A stretch of 64,000 bases of DNA from Malania oleifera (Eukaryota > Streptophyta > Magnoliopsida > Santalales > Ximeniaceae). This document shows positions 41,101 to 52,900 of this stretch, piece after piece (positions within the stretch are counted from its first letter, which is position 1; the number at the start of each line of letters is the position of its first letter). Made by a program: the position numbers and the translations under genes. Location of the stretch: contig NC_080420.1 in NCBI RefSeq assembly GCF_029873635.1, positions 123,140,719-123,204,718 of the forward strand. Reading direction: 5' to 3'. A model generated the notes under the pieces. That model was given only the letters and a program-made list of their open reading frames with translations. It did not search any database and was not told the origin of the DNA.

Positions 41101-41345
41101 TCATACCCAAGAAGCCAAATATTCAACGCAGAGGATTTTAGGTAGCGCAGATCATCTGAAACAGGAGGCGTCGCTATTGCAAGCACATCAGAAGCACCCC
41201 ATAAATCAGACCTGTTCCCATTCCAATGTGAATATAAAGACTTTAAGCGTTTGCTGAAATTATTCAGATCAATAGCATATGCAGGACTTGTGCCAGCAGA
41301 TTTCCCATTTGCAGGTTGGGTGCCTCCGTTCCGACGTTCTGCCAT
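38133..41345 (-). CDS. SPT16: FACT complex subunit SPT16
   Basis: Large subunit of the histone chaperone FACT. With SSRP1 it loosens and rebuilds nucleosomes during Pol II elongation, replication and repair, in the nucleus. One uninterrupted coding exon gives 1070 aa, as expected for plant SPT16 (about 1070). The start at 41345 gives MAERRNGGTQPANG; upstream in-frame codons to 41429 cross a likely splice acceptor and are leader. Order seen: aminopeptidase-like N-terminal domain (SDDLRYLKSSALNIWLLGYE early, SAGTGIGLEFRESGLN near its end), linker with KEELRRQHQAELARQKNEET, dimerisation domain with NCYIRIIFNVPGTPFNPHD, middle domain with EKEMITLLHFHLHNHIMVG and ITDDPQSFIDDGGWEFLN. An Asp/Glu/Ser tail from about residue 957 binds histones, and the end is basic (PKRPKFR). 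Intact. Confidence 0.97.
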   Translation of the reverse strand: MAERRNGGTQPANGKSAGTSPAYAIDLNNFSKRLKSLYSHWNGNRSDLWGASDVLAIATPPVSDDLRYLKSSALNIWLLGYEFPETIMVFMNKQIHFLCSQKKASLLEVLKKPALEAVGAEVIMHVKAKTVDGTTEMDAIFRSIRALAKSDGLDTPVVGHIIREAPEGNLLETWAERLKSSNFQLADITNGLSDLFAAKDSSELTNVKKAAFLTGSVMKNFVVPRLENVIDEEKKVTHSSLMDDTEKAILEPTKVKVKLKAENVDICYPPIFQSGGTFDLRPSASSNDEHLYYDSASVILCAIGSRYNSYCSNLARTFLIDATTVQSKAYEVLLQAHEAAISALRPGRKASDVYQAALSVVEKDAPEFVANLTKSAGTGIGLEFRESGLNLNAKNDRVLKAGMVFNVSLGFQNLQAQTSSSKSKNFSLLLADTVIVGEKPEVVTSMSTKDVKDVAYSFNEDEEEEEEPKVKAEANGAGAFQSKATLRSDNQEISKEELRRQHQAELARQKNEETARRLAGEGSGAGDNRAAVKTSSDLVAYKSVNDLPPPRGLMIQIDQKNEAILLPIYGSMVPFHVATVRTVSSQQDTNRNCYIRIIFNVPGTPFNPHDANSLKYQGSIYLKEVSFRSKDPRHISEVVQLIKTLRRNVMARESERAERATLVTQEKLQLAGAKFKPLRLPDLWIRPAFGGRGRKLPGTLEAHINGFRYSTNRQEERVDVMYGNIKHAFFQPAEKEMITLLHFHLHNHIMVGNKKTKDIQFYVEVMDVVQTLGGGKRSAYDPDEIEEEQRERDRKNKINMDFQNFVNRVNDLWGQNQFKGLDLEFDQPLRELGFHGVPYKASAFIVPTSSCLVELVETPFLVITLSEIEIVNLERVGLGQKNFDMTIVFKDFKRDVFRIDSIPSTALDGIKEWLDTTDIKYYESRLNLNWRQILKTITDDPQSFIDDGGWEFLNMDASDSDSDNTEDSDQGYEPSDVQSESESEDDASDSESLVESEDEEEEVSEEDSEEEKGKTWEELEREASNADREKGAESDSEEERNRRKKAYGKGRGPPSSSSRGSSLPKRPKFR

Positions 41346-42720
41346 TGAGAGTTTATTGGTTCTTAAACCACTCTGCACAGGAAAAAATCCAATTAGGAGA
41401 GAATTTAATAATTCTACATGCCATAACAAAAGCTTGAAAATCTCTCTCTACTATTGCAGAAGAAATTAGTCAATTTTTTTCATTCATTTCCTTTATTTCT
41501 TTGTATTAGAGTTACCTTCAGTTTGATTTTCCAATTAAACAAAAGAAAATAATTATTAAAAAAAACAACTAAAATGCTTACAGAAAGAATCCATTATAAA
41601 GTATTTTCACTTCCCCCTTGCATGCTTCCAAGGAACAAGACTAATTTATATTTCAGTAGAAGAAAATAATGAAGAATCCGAAGCTAAGAAAGTCATGCCT
41701 CAACAGACTAACATCTACTAATAAAAAAAATGGTGAACCTCTTCAAGCGGAAAGAACGCCACATTAACTAATTTGAAGTCATAGTGTAATGAATTTAAAT
41801 TATTATCAATTTATCATCCTTTTTAAATATTATTTTTTTTTCTTATTAAAATAATTTTATTTTATTTTGTATTTATGTTTTCCATTTTTATTTTATTTTT
41901 ATTTAATTCTGCATATGCATTACGATTAATGAGAAATGTTAATAGAAAAAAATCATTCACTGTAGTTTGATAAATATGCAAACAAGTTGCCCAATTACCG
42001 GTGTGGATTTCAGAAGTTAGGGTTAGGTTTCACGCCACTGCATCATCTAAAACAATAAGCACAAACAATCAGTTCATTTTCCCGAGTAAAACACCCAATA
42101 TTTCATATTCAAAATTTAAAAAAAAAAAATCGAATTCGAAGCTAAATTAGGGTTTCCTGAGCTTCAACAGCCACAACAAAATGCCAAAATCAAACAAATC
42201 AAAACTTTAAAAAAAAAAACAAACCAAAACCCCTAAACATTTCAGACTACAACTCAAATAAAAATAAAAACCGAGGCTAAATTAGGGTTTCCTGAACATT
42301 CAAAACCACAACGAACTGCCAGAATCAATCAAACCGAAGCGAAAATTAACATTTCTTACTGCTCCAAAACAGGCTCTGGACGACCTTCAGGTTGAAAATG
42401 CGAAAATTTCGAAGCCAGCTAGTGTCAGGTCTCGCGCATACGGCGATGACAAATGCTAGGGGGCGAGAAATCTAGGGTTAGGGTTTCAAAAGCGGACGAA
42501 ATGAAAAGAGCTCCGGAGAGAGCATGGAACGGAAAACAGGAGATTTTCGAAGAAAAGCTGATTTTCTAGATTGAAGATTGAACTTCAAAAAGAAAGCCAC
42601 GAGAGATTGAAGATTGGATGAAGAAATCGGTGATTAAACGAGAGAGATTGAGAGAGGAGAGTGAGCGAGAGAGAGGAGATGGCCGAAGCGAGGAGGGAGG
42701 GAGTCGGCTTATTCGATTAG
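41346..42720 (-). other. SPT16 5' leader with leader intron
   Basis: On the minus strand an acceptor AG lies at 41374-41373 and a donor GT at 42359-42358. This implies a leader intron of about 1 kb and a first exon of about 42360-42705, which is rich in GA repeats near its 5' end. Alternative acceptors near 42.0 kb are possible. Confidence 0.6.
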
Positions 42721-42738
42721 GAGGCGCTTCGACGAGGA

Positions 42739-42746
42739 TTTATATA
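42739..42746 (-). promoter_or_regulatory. TATA box of SPT16
   Basis: TATATAAA on the minus strand, followed by GC-richer leader sequence. Transcription would start about 30 bp further on, near 42.71 kb. Confidence 0.6.
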
Positions 42747-42799
42747 TGTCCGACGGGTTTGGAATAACCCGCGTCATCGGAGAAAATTACTTAAAATGC

Positions 42800-44418
42800 C
42801 ACCGCTTTTGCATAGTGAAATTACTGAAACGTCCTGCGCTCCCGCTGAATGGATGACGAAGATGCCGATGGGTGAATAGGGAATGTAGCATTGTACGGTG
42901 AAATTCAATTATTGCCCTTTATCTTCTGACGTGGCATCTATAACGAGCGGGAAAAGAAGCACTGATTTGCCTTCATTGATAAATGGCGGGAAGCGTCCTG
43001 TCGAAAAGACATTACAGTTGGTAAAATTTCAGTAATTTTATGATACCTCAAGTTGAAATTTTAACAATAGTAAAAATAAATAAATAAATATTTTTTATGA
43101 GCATTTTTATTAATAAATAGTATTTCATTCACATTTAAATAAGTATTTATTTAAAATATATTTTTATAAAATAATTTTTTGTATAAATTATTTATAATAA
43201 GTAAGACTAATTTTAGATAAATATATTTTAAATTTTAAGAAAAATACTTTACTATCAATAATTTTAAATGATCATTAAGTTAGACTAGTTATATTTATTT
43301 TATATTTTGTTATGTTGTTCTCTTAATTAATAGCATTTAGGTCTTTCAATAGAGCACGCACGTTGGACAATTTTGTGTCATATATAAGATGACGTTCTCT
43401 TTGAAAAACAAAAGTTGCTTGGTGTTTATCTTAATAATAGTTTGTTATAATTCATTTCTTAAGATAAATGACTTAAGTATTTAATTATGCAATTAATGTT
43501 AATTAATAGTCAGTAAGATATTAATTCAATTATTATATGTTGTTACAAAAATTAAACTATAAACATATTTGAAAATTTTCAAGATACTATTATAGATAAT
43601 TTCTAAAACATACAAAGTATTTTATTTATAGAAAATTTTTTGAAGTATTAATTATTTTATGTATTATCTCATAAATTAATTCATTTATTAAAACTGGTTA
43701 TAGAAATAATTGATTCAAATATTATTAAATTATTAATTTGTTATTAATAGTCGTTAAAAAGTTAAATTAAAATTTTAATTAAAAATTTAATCCATCTATT
43801 AGTGATCACTAAAATCATTAATTCAATTGTAATAGATATTATGAAATATATTAATTAAATTATTGCATTACATATTTAAAAAATAAATTACAAAATTATA
43901 ATAGTATAGTGAACAAAAATAAATCGATAAACTCAATTATTATTAATAGTTATACAAATATTAATTTAATTGTTACAAGAGGTCACAAAAATTAAATTAT
44001 AAATTTATGAGAAGGTTTTAAAAATTAGTCATTTTATTTATGAGGATTTTTAAAATATTAATATTTTAATTTAGTTTTCATATTAATTCATTTAGTATGG
44101 AAATTTTAATTAATTTAGAGACTCTTTTATGTATAAACCCATAAGTACTCTTAGTATTGCATATAAACCCTTAAGTATAAAATTATTATAAATTGAAAAA
44201 TAATGGATAAAAACTAATAATAAATTCAATTAAGATAAATGGTTAATTTAATTATTATTAGATATTACAAAAGTTAAATCACAAATTTATGGAGCGATTA
44301 TAAAATACCAATCATTTTATTATGTGAATATGTTTTAATCCTTACTTGCACATGTTGGTTAAGAATATCAATATTTACATTATATTAAATATAAAGTGTA
44401 ATTATAATTATTTGATTA
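42800..44418. other. AT-rich spacer with loose repeats
   Basis: From 43.5 to 44.35 kb, similar phrases recur: ACAAAAATTAAACTATAAA near 43550, ACAAAAATTAAATTATAAA near 43985 and ACAAAAGTTAAATCACAAA near 44270. A decayed repeat with spacing of a few hundred bases is likely. No gene. Confidence 0.45.
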
Positions 44419-44426
44419 GATTTTCA

Positions 44427-45458
44427 TAGGCCTGGCAAAACAGGTCATGACCAGTCGAGTCACTCGGATCCGCCCGTTTAAAATGGATTCAGGTTTAAAG
44501 AAGTTAATCCTTTTAATATTTGGGCGGGTCACAGGTTAACGTGTTTATAAATGGGTTCTCTGAGTTTGGGCTGTGCCGGGTGACCCATTATTTTGGATCC
44601 TTAATGCATAATGTCAGGCTGCCAGCTTCACAGTCACGACTCACTCACACATGTCGCACATGCCTTCAGGCTTCAGCAATTCTCAGAGTCTCACACTCTC
44701 AGTCAACACAAAAAAACCCTAAGGGCTCTAACCCGCGCCGTGGCTCTCAAGCTCTCAGCCTCTCATCACCTTTGACGTCTCAACTCTCACTATCTCAAAT
44801 CTCATTCTCAATCCTCGATTCCTCTTCTTTCTTAACTCCTAACTCTCCTCTCCTCTCCTCTGGATCTAGTGCGCTGCAACGTGCCGGACGACCCCGACCT
44901 ATCCTCTCATGAGTCTCCTCTCCTCTCCTCTGGATCTGGTGCGCTGCAACGTGCAAGACAGCCCCGACTTGTCCTCTCCCGAGTCTCCTCTCTTTTCCTC
45001 TAGTGCGCTGCTACTTGCCGGACCTGCCGGTGCTGTGAGTCTGCGAACGATCCACTCCACACCTAAAGTAGCTCGAGTCGTCGTCTCCTCCAGGCTCCAC
45101 GGACCACAGCAACTGTCAGTCATCCCCAACTCCATAGATGGACAGACCACTTGACTCCTTGTGTTTTTTTTTTTTTTTACATTTTTAAAAAAATGTATTT
45201 ATTATTTTTTACATTTTATGTTATTTTATTTAGAAATTAATACATATAATGCAATATTTTTTTTTAATTGTCATTTTATATAAAATTTTAAAAAGTAAAT
45301 TATATATTTTTAAATGGATGACCCATTACCCGCCCATTAATTAAACCAGGCGGGTTAGGGTTGGTATGTGCATGATCTATTTAACATCGACCCATTTATG
45401 ACCCGGCCCGTTGGTGACCCGCCCAAACCCAGCTGGCCCACCCGTTTTGCTAGGCCTA
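44427..45458. mobile_element. hAT-like non-autonomous element with 70-bp tandem repeats
   Basis: Ends TAGGCCTGGCAAAACAGG and, inverted, TAGGCCTAGCAAAACGGG; flanked by the perfect 8-bp duplication GATTTTCA (44419-44426 and 45459-45466). Subterminal sequence is rich in GGGTGACCC and GGGCGGGT motifs. No transposase. The GC-rich interior contains a 70-bp unit starting TCTCCTCTCCTCTCC at 44844, 44914 and, partly, 44984. Open frames inside (44520-44912 and 44909-45154) resemble nothing I know. Confidence 0.85.
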
Positions 45459-46131
45459 GATTTTCAACTGATTATAAAAGTTTTATGCATATAACCAATG
45501 CTCTTATAAATATTTTATATATTTGTAAGATGTTTAATATAAAATTTTAAAATTAATTTTGAATTGCATATATTTGTTTAATTTCATATAATCATTTGAG
45601 ATGTCTATACTTATGAAAATGTTCATGTATGAACAAAAAAAAAATCCATTTATAGATGCAGTAATTTTGCGAATATTTCGAAATATCATCATATGATATT
45701 TTGATTCAAAATTTAAATTTTAAATTTTAAATTTTAAAAAGTTATTAAAATTGACTTCGTGAAAAGCACGTGCTAGTATCAAAATTATAAGTTATCCTTT
45801 AATTGTTTTATAAATTTCTTGTAATAATATTGAAAAAGTAAAAAATAAATAAGGTTATATTTTTGTAACTATTTAAAATTTTTAAAAAACAAAGGATTAA
45901 ACCATTTTACACAATTAAGGAAAAAAATTGTCAACTAAAAATTCAAGGATACTTTTTTGTTTTTTGTAACTAGCCTATAAATTCTATTTCAATGTTTTTT
46001 TCTTTTTTGTTAGGCAAATTTCATCCAAATTCGATGGAAACATTACGGCTAAATAAAAGGGATTACGTCACAATCATATGGATCAAACCCTCATTAACTA
46101 ATAAGTTCATATATTACCGTAACATCTTAGA

Positions 46132-46547
46132 TAAGGATGGCAAACGGGTTAATGAACCGGATTCAGATGAGTCATAAACAAGTCGGGATTAAATATGTTT
46201 GGGTTCAGATTGACCTGTTTATTAACAAATGACTACTGTATAAATCAAAACTCATTCTTTTAATAAACAAGTCACTGGTTTAAAAAATATAATTTTTTTA
46301 TTTCAAAAAGTTTTAAACATTTAATATAAAATGACATATTTTCTTTAAAAAAAAAATACTCTTTTATTTTATTTTTAAACGGGTCATAAATTGGGTGACC
46401 CAACTCGAATCCATTTAACCCATTTAATAAAATGGGTCGGGTCAGGATTGATATGTTTTTAAACGAGTTAACTTGTATTAAACTCATACCCGATTTAAAC
46501 GGTCGGGTTACTGTCATCGTCGGATTTCGACTCGTTTTCACACCTTA
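46132..46547. mobile_element. hAT-like MITE, 416 bp
   Basis: Imperfect inverted ends TAAGGATGGCAAACGGGT / TAAGGTGTGAAAACGAGT, flanked by ATCTTAGA (46124-46131) and ATCTTATA (46548-46555), seven of eight matching. Subterminal GGGTCA/TGACCC-type motifs resemble the element at 44427. No coding capacity. It ends about 360 bp upstream of the ACLA start codon. Confidence 0.7.
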
Positions 46548-46843
46548 ATCTTATAATTCAAGATTTTAAATTTTATAGGGGAGCGACCTTTTCCAATGGG
46601 CCCATCTGTCCACATGTTAGAATTGGCATTGGTTGACGACCACCACTTGTGCGGCTGACGTGGTGATCCAGTGCATCCCAAATTAGTTTCAATAAATCCT
46701 GGGCGTCCCAACCGCCGCTGACCCACCTGCCCGCATTCAAGTTTCTTTCGTCTCTTGGATTGGTTCGGATCGTCTGGTGAGCCAACTGCTGAACGTCACT
46801 CCCAAGTCACCTTCTCCTCCTCCTCCTCAGAGATCTCTGTTCT

Positions 46844-46850
46844 CTATAAA
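46844..46850 (+). promoter_or_regulatory. TATA box of ACLA
   Basis: CTCTATAAATCC lies about 65 bp upstream of the ACLA start codon, leaving a short leader of roughly 35-40 bases. A CTCCTCCTCCTCCTC stretch precedes it. Confidence 0.65.
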
Positions 46851-46910
46851 TCCCTCCTCGGGCCATCGCGGTTGCGAAGCCTTCCGTCGATTAATCTCGG
46901 TGCAATTCAG

Positions 46911-49900
46911 ATGGCGCGGAAGAAGATCAGAGAATACGATTCCAAGCGGCTTCTCAAGGAGCACCTCAAGAGACTCGCCGCGATCGACCTCCGCATCTGC
47001 TCTGCTCAGGTTCTACTCCTATCTCCATTCTCGTTGTTTCTCCGTCCATGCACTTATTGGATGATTTAAACAGGAGTCGATATCATTGGGAGGAGTAAGA
47101 TGTTTTAAATTTACACGGTCATTGTGGTAGAAGGATGATATTTGTTATTTTGAAGAATGAAATCCCAGTTCTTCCATCTGGATTGACATTTTCTTACTCC
47201 CTTGGGTCCTTCAATCCAAAATTTCGGGAATGCTCGTCTGAATTTAGTGGTAATGTTCGCTAAAAATTATGCGAGTTACAAATGTTGAAGCACAGTTGAT
47301 TCCTGCGTACCAAATGTGGTCTATGGTGTGTTAATTATCTGCTGTCTGTATGGCTGCGGATCAAATTTGGGAAAATGAAAGAAAGCGATGAAAAATTTTG
47401 GAATTTTGTGCGGAGATGTAGTTTAGATGTTCTGAACTTTAACAATGAAAACTGCTCAGGAGAAAATCATTGCATTGAGTGAGCTCAGTTGAATGAATTA
47501 AGGCTGTTGCTTTCTCAGGTTTCCAATTTTGTATCTCCTGGGATTCTACATTTTAACTCTTCCAATATTGTTGTGGAAAACGTTAAATGCGAGGGATTTT
47601 TTTAATGATTTTTTTGGAGGGGCGACTGTGTGTATTACCCATGGAGAAAGACATTACAGTACTGTACTTGTATCCTTCTAGCCGGAATCTTATTAAAAAC
47701 AGAAGCTATGATTGGTTTGGATCAATATGGAATTATTACCACATGTGTTTTAAAGATTTTTGGGAGGGTTGGGATATCTCCCAATAGTTTTAATAATTAT
47801 TATGTGCTTCATTTGATTTATAAAATTTTTAATGGCTCCTATTTCTGACCTAGTTAGGTTAGGATGAACTTGCTTTAGATATTGAATTTAGGGGAACTAT
47901 TTGTGAGGTAATTATGCACAACATTTATGCACAACCTTTGGATCCTAATTAAGATAGTTACTTCTATTATTGTTGCTTTCTCTGCCATCAAATGAATTGT
48001 TAATGTCTAAAATCACAGTAATGAATCTATAGTTGTGAGTGAGTTTGCTTTTTTAATATCTAAAAGAAATATGCCTTTTTTGGAGGGGATTGCAGTTTCG
48101 ATCCTCTTTTTTATTGCACATTCATTTTTAGTAGCATTTCCTCAGCATTGATCCTCCTCTTTTATTGAACATTCATTTTTAGTTGCATTCTCAAATTTCT
48201 TATTCAGTAATGATTCTCAAAATGTTAGTCTTATCCTTTTAATAGAACATGTGGTTTGATCTGAAGAAGGAAAGTTTCTTTGTGTTGCTTAGGTGACGGA
48301 GTCAACAGACTTCACAGAGTTAACGAACAAAGAACCATGGCTTTCATCCACAAGATTGGTTGTGAAACCCGATATGTTGTTTGGGAAGCGTGGAAAGAGT
48401 GGCTTGGTGGCTTTGAATTTGGATCTAGCTCAAGTTTCTGAATTTGTGAAAGCACGCTTTGGTGTCGAGGTGCATTGAAGAACTCTTTTTTTTTTTTTTT
48501 TTTTAATATAATCAGACTTGTCCATTCACACATAAACTGGATCTTTTTTAGGTGGAGATGGGTAGTTGCAAGGCACCAATAACAACATTCATTGTAGAGC
48601 CATTCATTCCACATGACCAAGAATATTACCTTTCTATAGTCTCTGAAAGGCTTGGTAGCACCATTAGCTTCTCAGAGTGTGGCGGCATTGAAATTGAAGA
48701 GAATTGGGATAAGGTACGTTAATAAAGCAAATTTGTTGTGTTTATACATAAAATACAAATGTCATTGTTTGTACATTTTTTGGAATGCTTGTTTTGTTTT
48801 GTTTTTTGTTTTTGCTATCCGTTTTGAACTCATTTTGTTTGACAGCGTATTTGTTTACATTTTCTTGGGATAAAGGGGCATTTTTTCAAATATTTGATTT
48901 ACACAGGTTAAGACTATATTCCTTCCAACTGAAAAACCAATGACCCAGGAAGAATGTGCTTCCCTGACTGCTACACTTCCCCTAGAGGTAAGTTATATTT
49001 TTATTTGTTAATTTCCAGTTATTTTTAGCTTCTTTACTCCCAAAAAGATCTTGATCTTTATGATTGCAAGACAGGTTTTGTGTGTTTTTTTTCTGATGTA
49101 AAAACAAAATAGCTCATCCATATATCCTTCGGCACAAAATTGACATGCTTCCAATTGAATCAAATGAATTCTTATAAATAATAAAAAGGAAAATCAAACT
49201 ATGAAGAGCATATATAGTAAGAAAAAAATCATAAATAGACAAGAGAATGTTCTTTTTGCTAATACAATACTTTTGATAACAAGGAGTCTCATTGTTCTTG
49301 AACTTGTTGTACCTTCTGGTATTTCCATGAATTATGTCATTTAAGTTGCATCCTTGTAGCTTGTGATCAATTCATAGTTGCTTCAATGCACACTTTATAT
49401 CAAGAAGGAAACATTTTTTGTCCTATCCCACATATTGATTTCATTTTGGCATGTTACTGCCCCCTCATACTTCAGGATTTTGGTATCCTATAAACTTTGA
49501 TTGCTTTCTGTCTCAACTGTGGCACTGTTCTTAGTTTGGCTACTTCTCTGATTTTTCTAATTTCACTTTTGTTCTCATTCAGGTTCGAGCAAAAATTGGT
49601 GACTTTATACAAGGAGTGTTCACTGTATTTCACGGTACTGCAATTAATTTATGCATGGTTGATTTTGTTAGATTACCACTTTACCTAAAAGCTTAAAGCT
49701 TTAACGCTCCCTCACACGTGCAGCCTGATAGCACGTGATAAATAACACCTATTATAGGGAACACAATAATTTTTTTTTTAAATACCACAAAATAAATGCG
49801 GGCGACAAGACTAGAACCCAAGATCTCCTAGAAACCGGCTCTAATACCATTAAGCTTTTAAGTAAAGTGGCAATCTAACAGATTTAAGTAGTTGTTTTAA

Positions 49901-52900
49901 ATATTCAATGGAGGATGTTCAGAGGGTAGAAAAAAATTAGAATTTTATTTTATTTTTTTTTTCATTTTCCCAAAAAAAAAAAAGTGAAAGGGATGGTCAT
50001 GCCATAATTTTTTTATTAATCACTTCGATTTTATTATGATTTTTTAGTTTATCAAAGCAGCTTAGTTAAGAAAATGTTATATATTGCCTTTACAGATCTT
50101 GATTTCAGTTTCCTAGAGATGAATCCATTTACACTGGTGAATGGCGAGCCATATCCATTGGATATGAGGGGAGAATTGGATGATACTGCTGCCTTCAAGA
50201 ACTTTAAGAAGTACATAGCTGATCAACATAGATATAAAGGCAAAATAATTGTTCAGTTTGAATGTACATTGTTTGGTTTCTCATTTCATTACTATTGCTA
50301 TACTTTCAGGTGGGGTAATATTGAGTTTCCACTACCTTTTGGAAGAGTTTTGAGTCCTACTGAAAGCTTCATTCACTCACTGGATGAGAAGGTAGTTTAA
50401 TAACTCATGTTTGTTTTCATTATATCATCTATGGCTGGTAATTGTTATTATTAAGTGTTAATCATGGTTAAAATAACTCTAATCCTACTATGACATGCAA
50501 AGAGACAATATTTCTTTCTTGACCCTTGTGAACACATGCCACACATCTTTATCATACAATGCTATGACATGGGAGCACTCTCCAAGGTTCTTGCGGCTTT
50601 CAGAAATGAATTCATTATTTTTCTTTAAGTGGAAATTGTAAGCAGTCTATGGTAGTCATCCTTCCCCCCCCCCCCCTTCCCCTGGATGCACAGACACGCA
50701 CAGACACCCCTCCACCTTCTCTCCCCTCTTTAAGCAAGTTCTGGTAGAGCTGAACATCAGATGCCGTGCCTTTATATTATACAATTGAATCCAACAATGG
50801 AACTAGCCCTAAATGGATCTGAGTGGACAAAATTGATTCGTGTTGCTGAGACTCCATGATTGTGAGGAAGACTTAAATATCCTTCTTGTCATCCTACTAA
50901 ATATCATCTGTTAAAGTGAAAGAACTGTTATGTATGATCTAGGAATTGTACAATGGAATTTAAAAGCAGCAAATAATAAAGAACGAATATGGAGCACATA
51001 CATGCAGTATATCTGAAGGCAAAACTTAACAATGCAAAGATTTACGTGGTTTGGCAAAACCTACATCCACAGGAGCAATCGGAAAAGTTTTTCACTATGA
51101 GAATGTCAAAGAACACAATACAATACAATACAATGATCTTCCACACTCAGAATATACCCAAAATGGTATATTTATAAACACTTCAGAGCCTTCCCTCCAA
51201 ATACCCAACCATATTAACGCTCACATTCAAATTTTGAAATCTGCCTCATTGCCCGAGCAAATCAGTTGACTAATTCAGACAGAATGTAATTGTCTGCATT
51301 CTGGATTAATCAGTTGATTGATTTGGCCAATCAGTTGTTGGTTTACTGCTGTTCATCTACACAAGTGATTTCAAATATGTTTTCTTTCTTTGTTTATGCA
51401 CTCCATCAAGTATAGGAGTCACAAAAACACAACAAGAACAAAACATACACTGGACTTCAGTGTTGGGGTTCTTGAAGTTAGTTTATAAAGCTTACACTTT
51501 TACTTTTAGATAATACCAGATTGAGCTCCAATACCCCCAGTGTAAAAGTTGTTTCCTCTATATGTGTTTTGTTTGGTAAGTTCTTTCCTATGCTTGAGAT
51601 CAATCTTGGGATTTTGGGTCTATGTACAACAGAAGGCAACAGCTCTTATCATATTCTTGTGTATATTTTAGACAAGTGCTTCATTGAAGTTCACTGTTTT
51701 GAACCCTAAAGGACGCATCTGGACAATGGTTGCTGGAGGTGGTGCTAGTGTTATATATGCTGATACAGTAAGTGCACTGACATACTATATATATGCATTC
51801 ATCATTGATGACGTAGTGTCTGGAATATGGTACTAACATTTACTGTTAAAAACGCAGAAGACATTTTATTATAAATCTGTGTAATTTGTATCTCTTTCTA
51901 AGTAGGTTGGAGATTTGGGCTATGCATCAGAGCTTGGTAATTATGCAGAGTATAGTGGAGCTCCAAATGAAGAAGAAGTCTTGCAGTATGCCAGAGTTGT
52001 TATTGATGTAAGAAATCAAAGAGTTTGTTTTAATTTTTATTTTTGTTTTCTGTTTTGTTTTTTTTTTGTTTGTTTTATTTATTTTATTTTTCTTTGAGCT
52101 CCTGCTTTGTCCTTGGTCAAGCTAACAACATTATAATTTGAATTTTGTATCGAATATTCTGCCTTTGCAGTGTGCTACTGCCAATCCTGATGGTCGTAAG
52201 AGAGCCCTTCTTATTGGAGGGGGGATTGCTAATTTTACTGATGTTGCTGCCACATTCAATGGGATTATTCAGGCTTTGCGGGAGAAGGTATGGTAGACAT
52301 GAAATATACCAATTGCACTTTGATGGTTTAGTCTCTCATCTCCACTTTCAAAACTGTTACTTCGGGTTACAGGAACCCAACTTAAAAGCATCTAGGATGC
52401 ACATCTATGTCAGAAGAGGAGGACCCAACTATCAGACTGGTTTGGAAAAGATGCGTGGCTTGGGTGAGGAATTGGGAGTTCCCCTTGAGGTAACTAATAG
52501 ATGACAGTTCATTCTCTGGATCTGAAACCACATTTGCCGGGCTTTCTGAATTGAATTCTCTCAGTATTTAGGATTCCTTGTGGAAGTCCGCTAATTGCTA
52601 AGCAATCTGAAATCTCATAGAAGTCTGCTAAAAAAAAGTTTTGGCCGCTTGAATTTGATTAAATCTGGCAGAAGTGAGAATATAGAGCTGTTTCTTGCTC
52701 TGAACTATTTATTGACCCAGAAAGAAAGGCTGTGGTAGAGGATTAGCATTTACAAATGTTAAAGGTTGTAGCGTTTTAATTTTTAAAGCTTATAGCTTTT
52801 AAGCTACTCGGCTTAGTTTGGCCCCTATGTAGCTTTTTAAAAGGACCTTCTAGAAAAGAGCTGATGAAAAGGATTTGATTGAGATTGTTGTAAAAATTGT

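Noticed and set aside
41346-41429. N-terminal extension of SPT16
   Set aside because: The extra codons cross a likely splice acceptor at 41374-41373 and lack family similarity. MAERRNGG matches the known start.
49837-49849. A genuine tRNA gene or an LTR primer site
   Set aside because: Only a short tRNA-like end is present, without a cloverleaf or a following LTR retrotransposon body. Treated as part of the small repeat.
50211-50309. Reading the 99-bp stretch as a normal coding part of ACLA
   Set aside because: Family members lack the 33 residues, the borders are GT/AG, and removal gives exactly 423 aa. Kept as an intron and reported as an exitron candidate.
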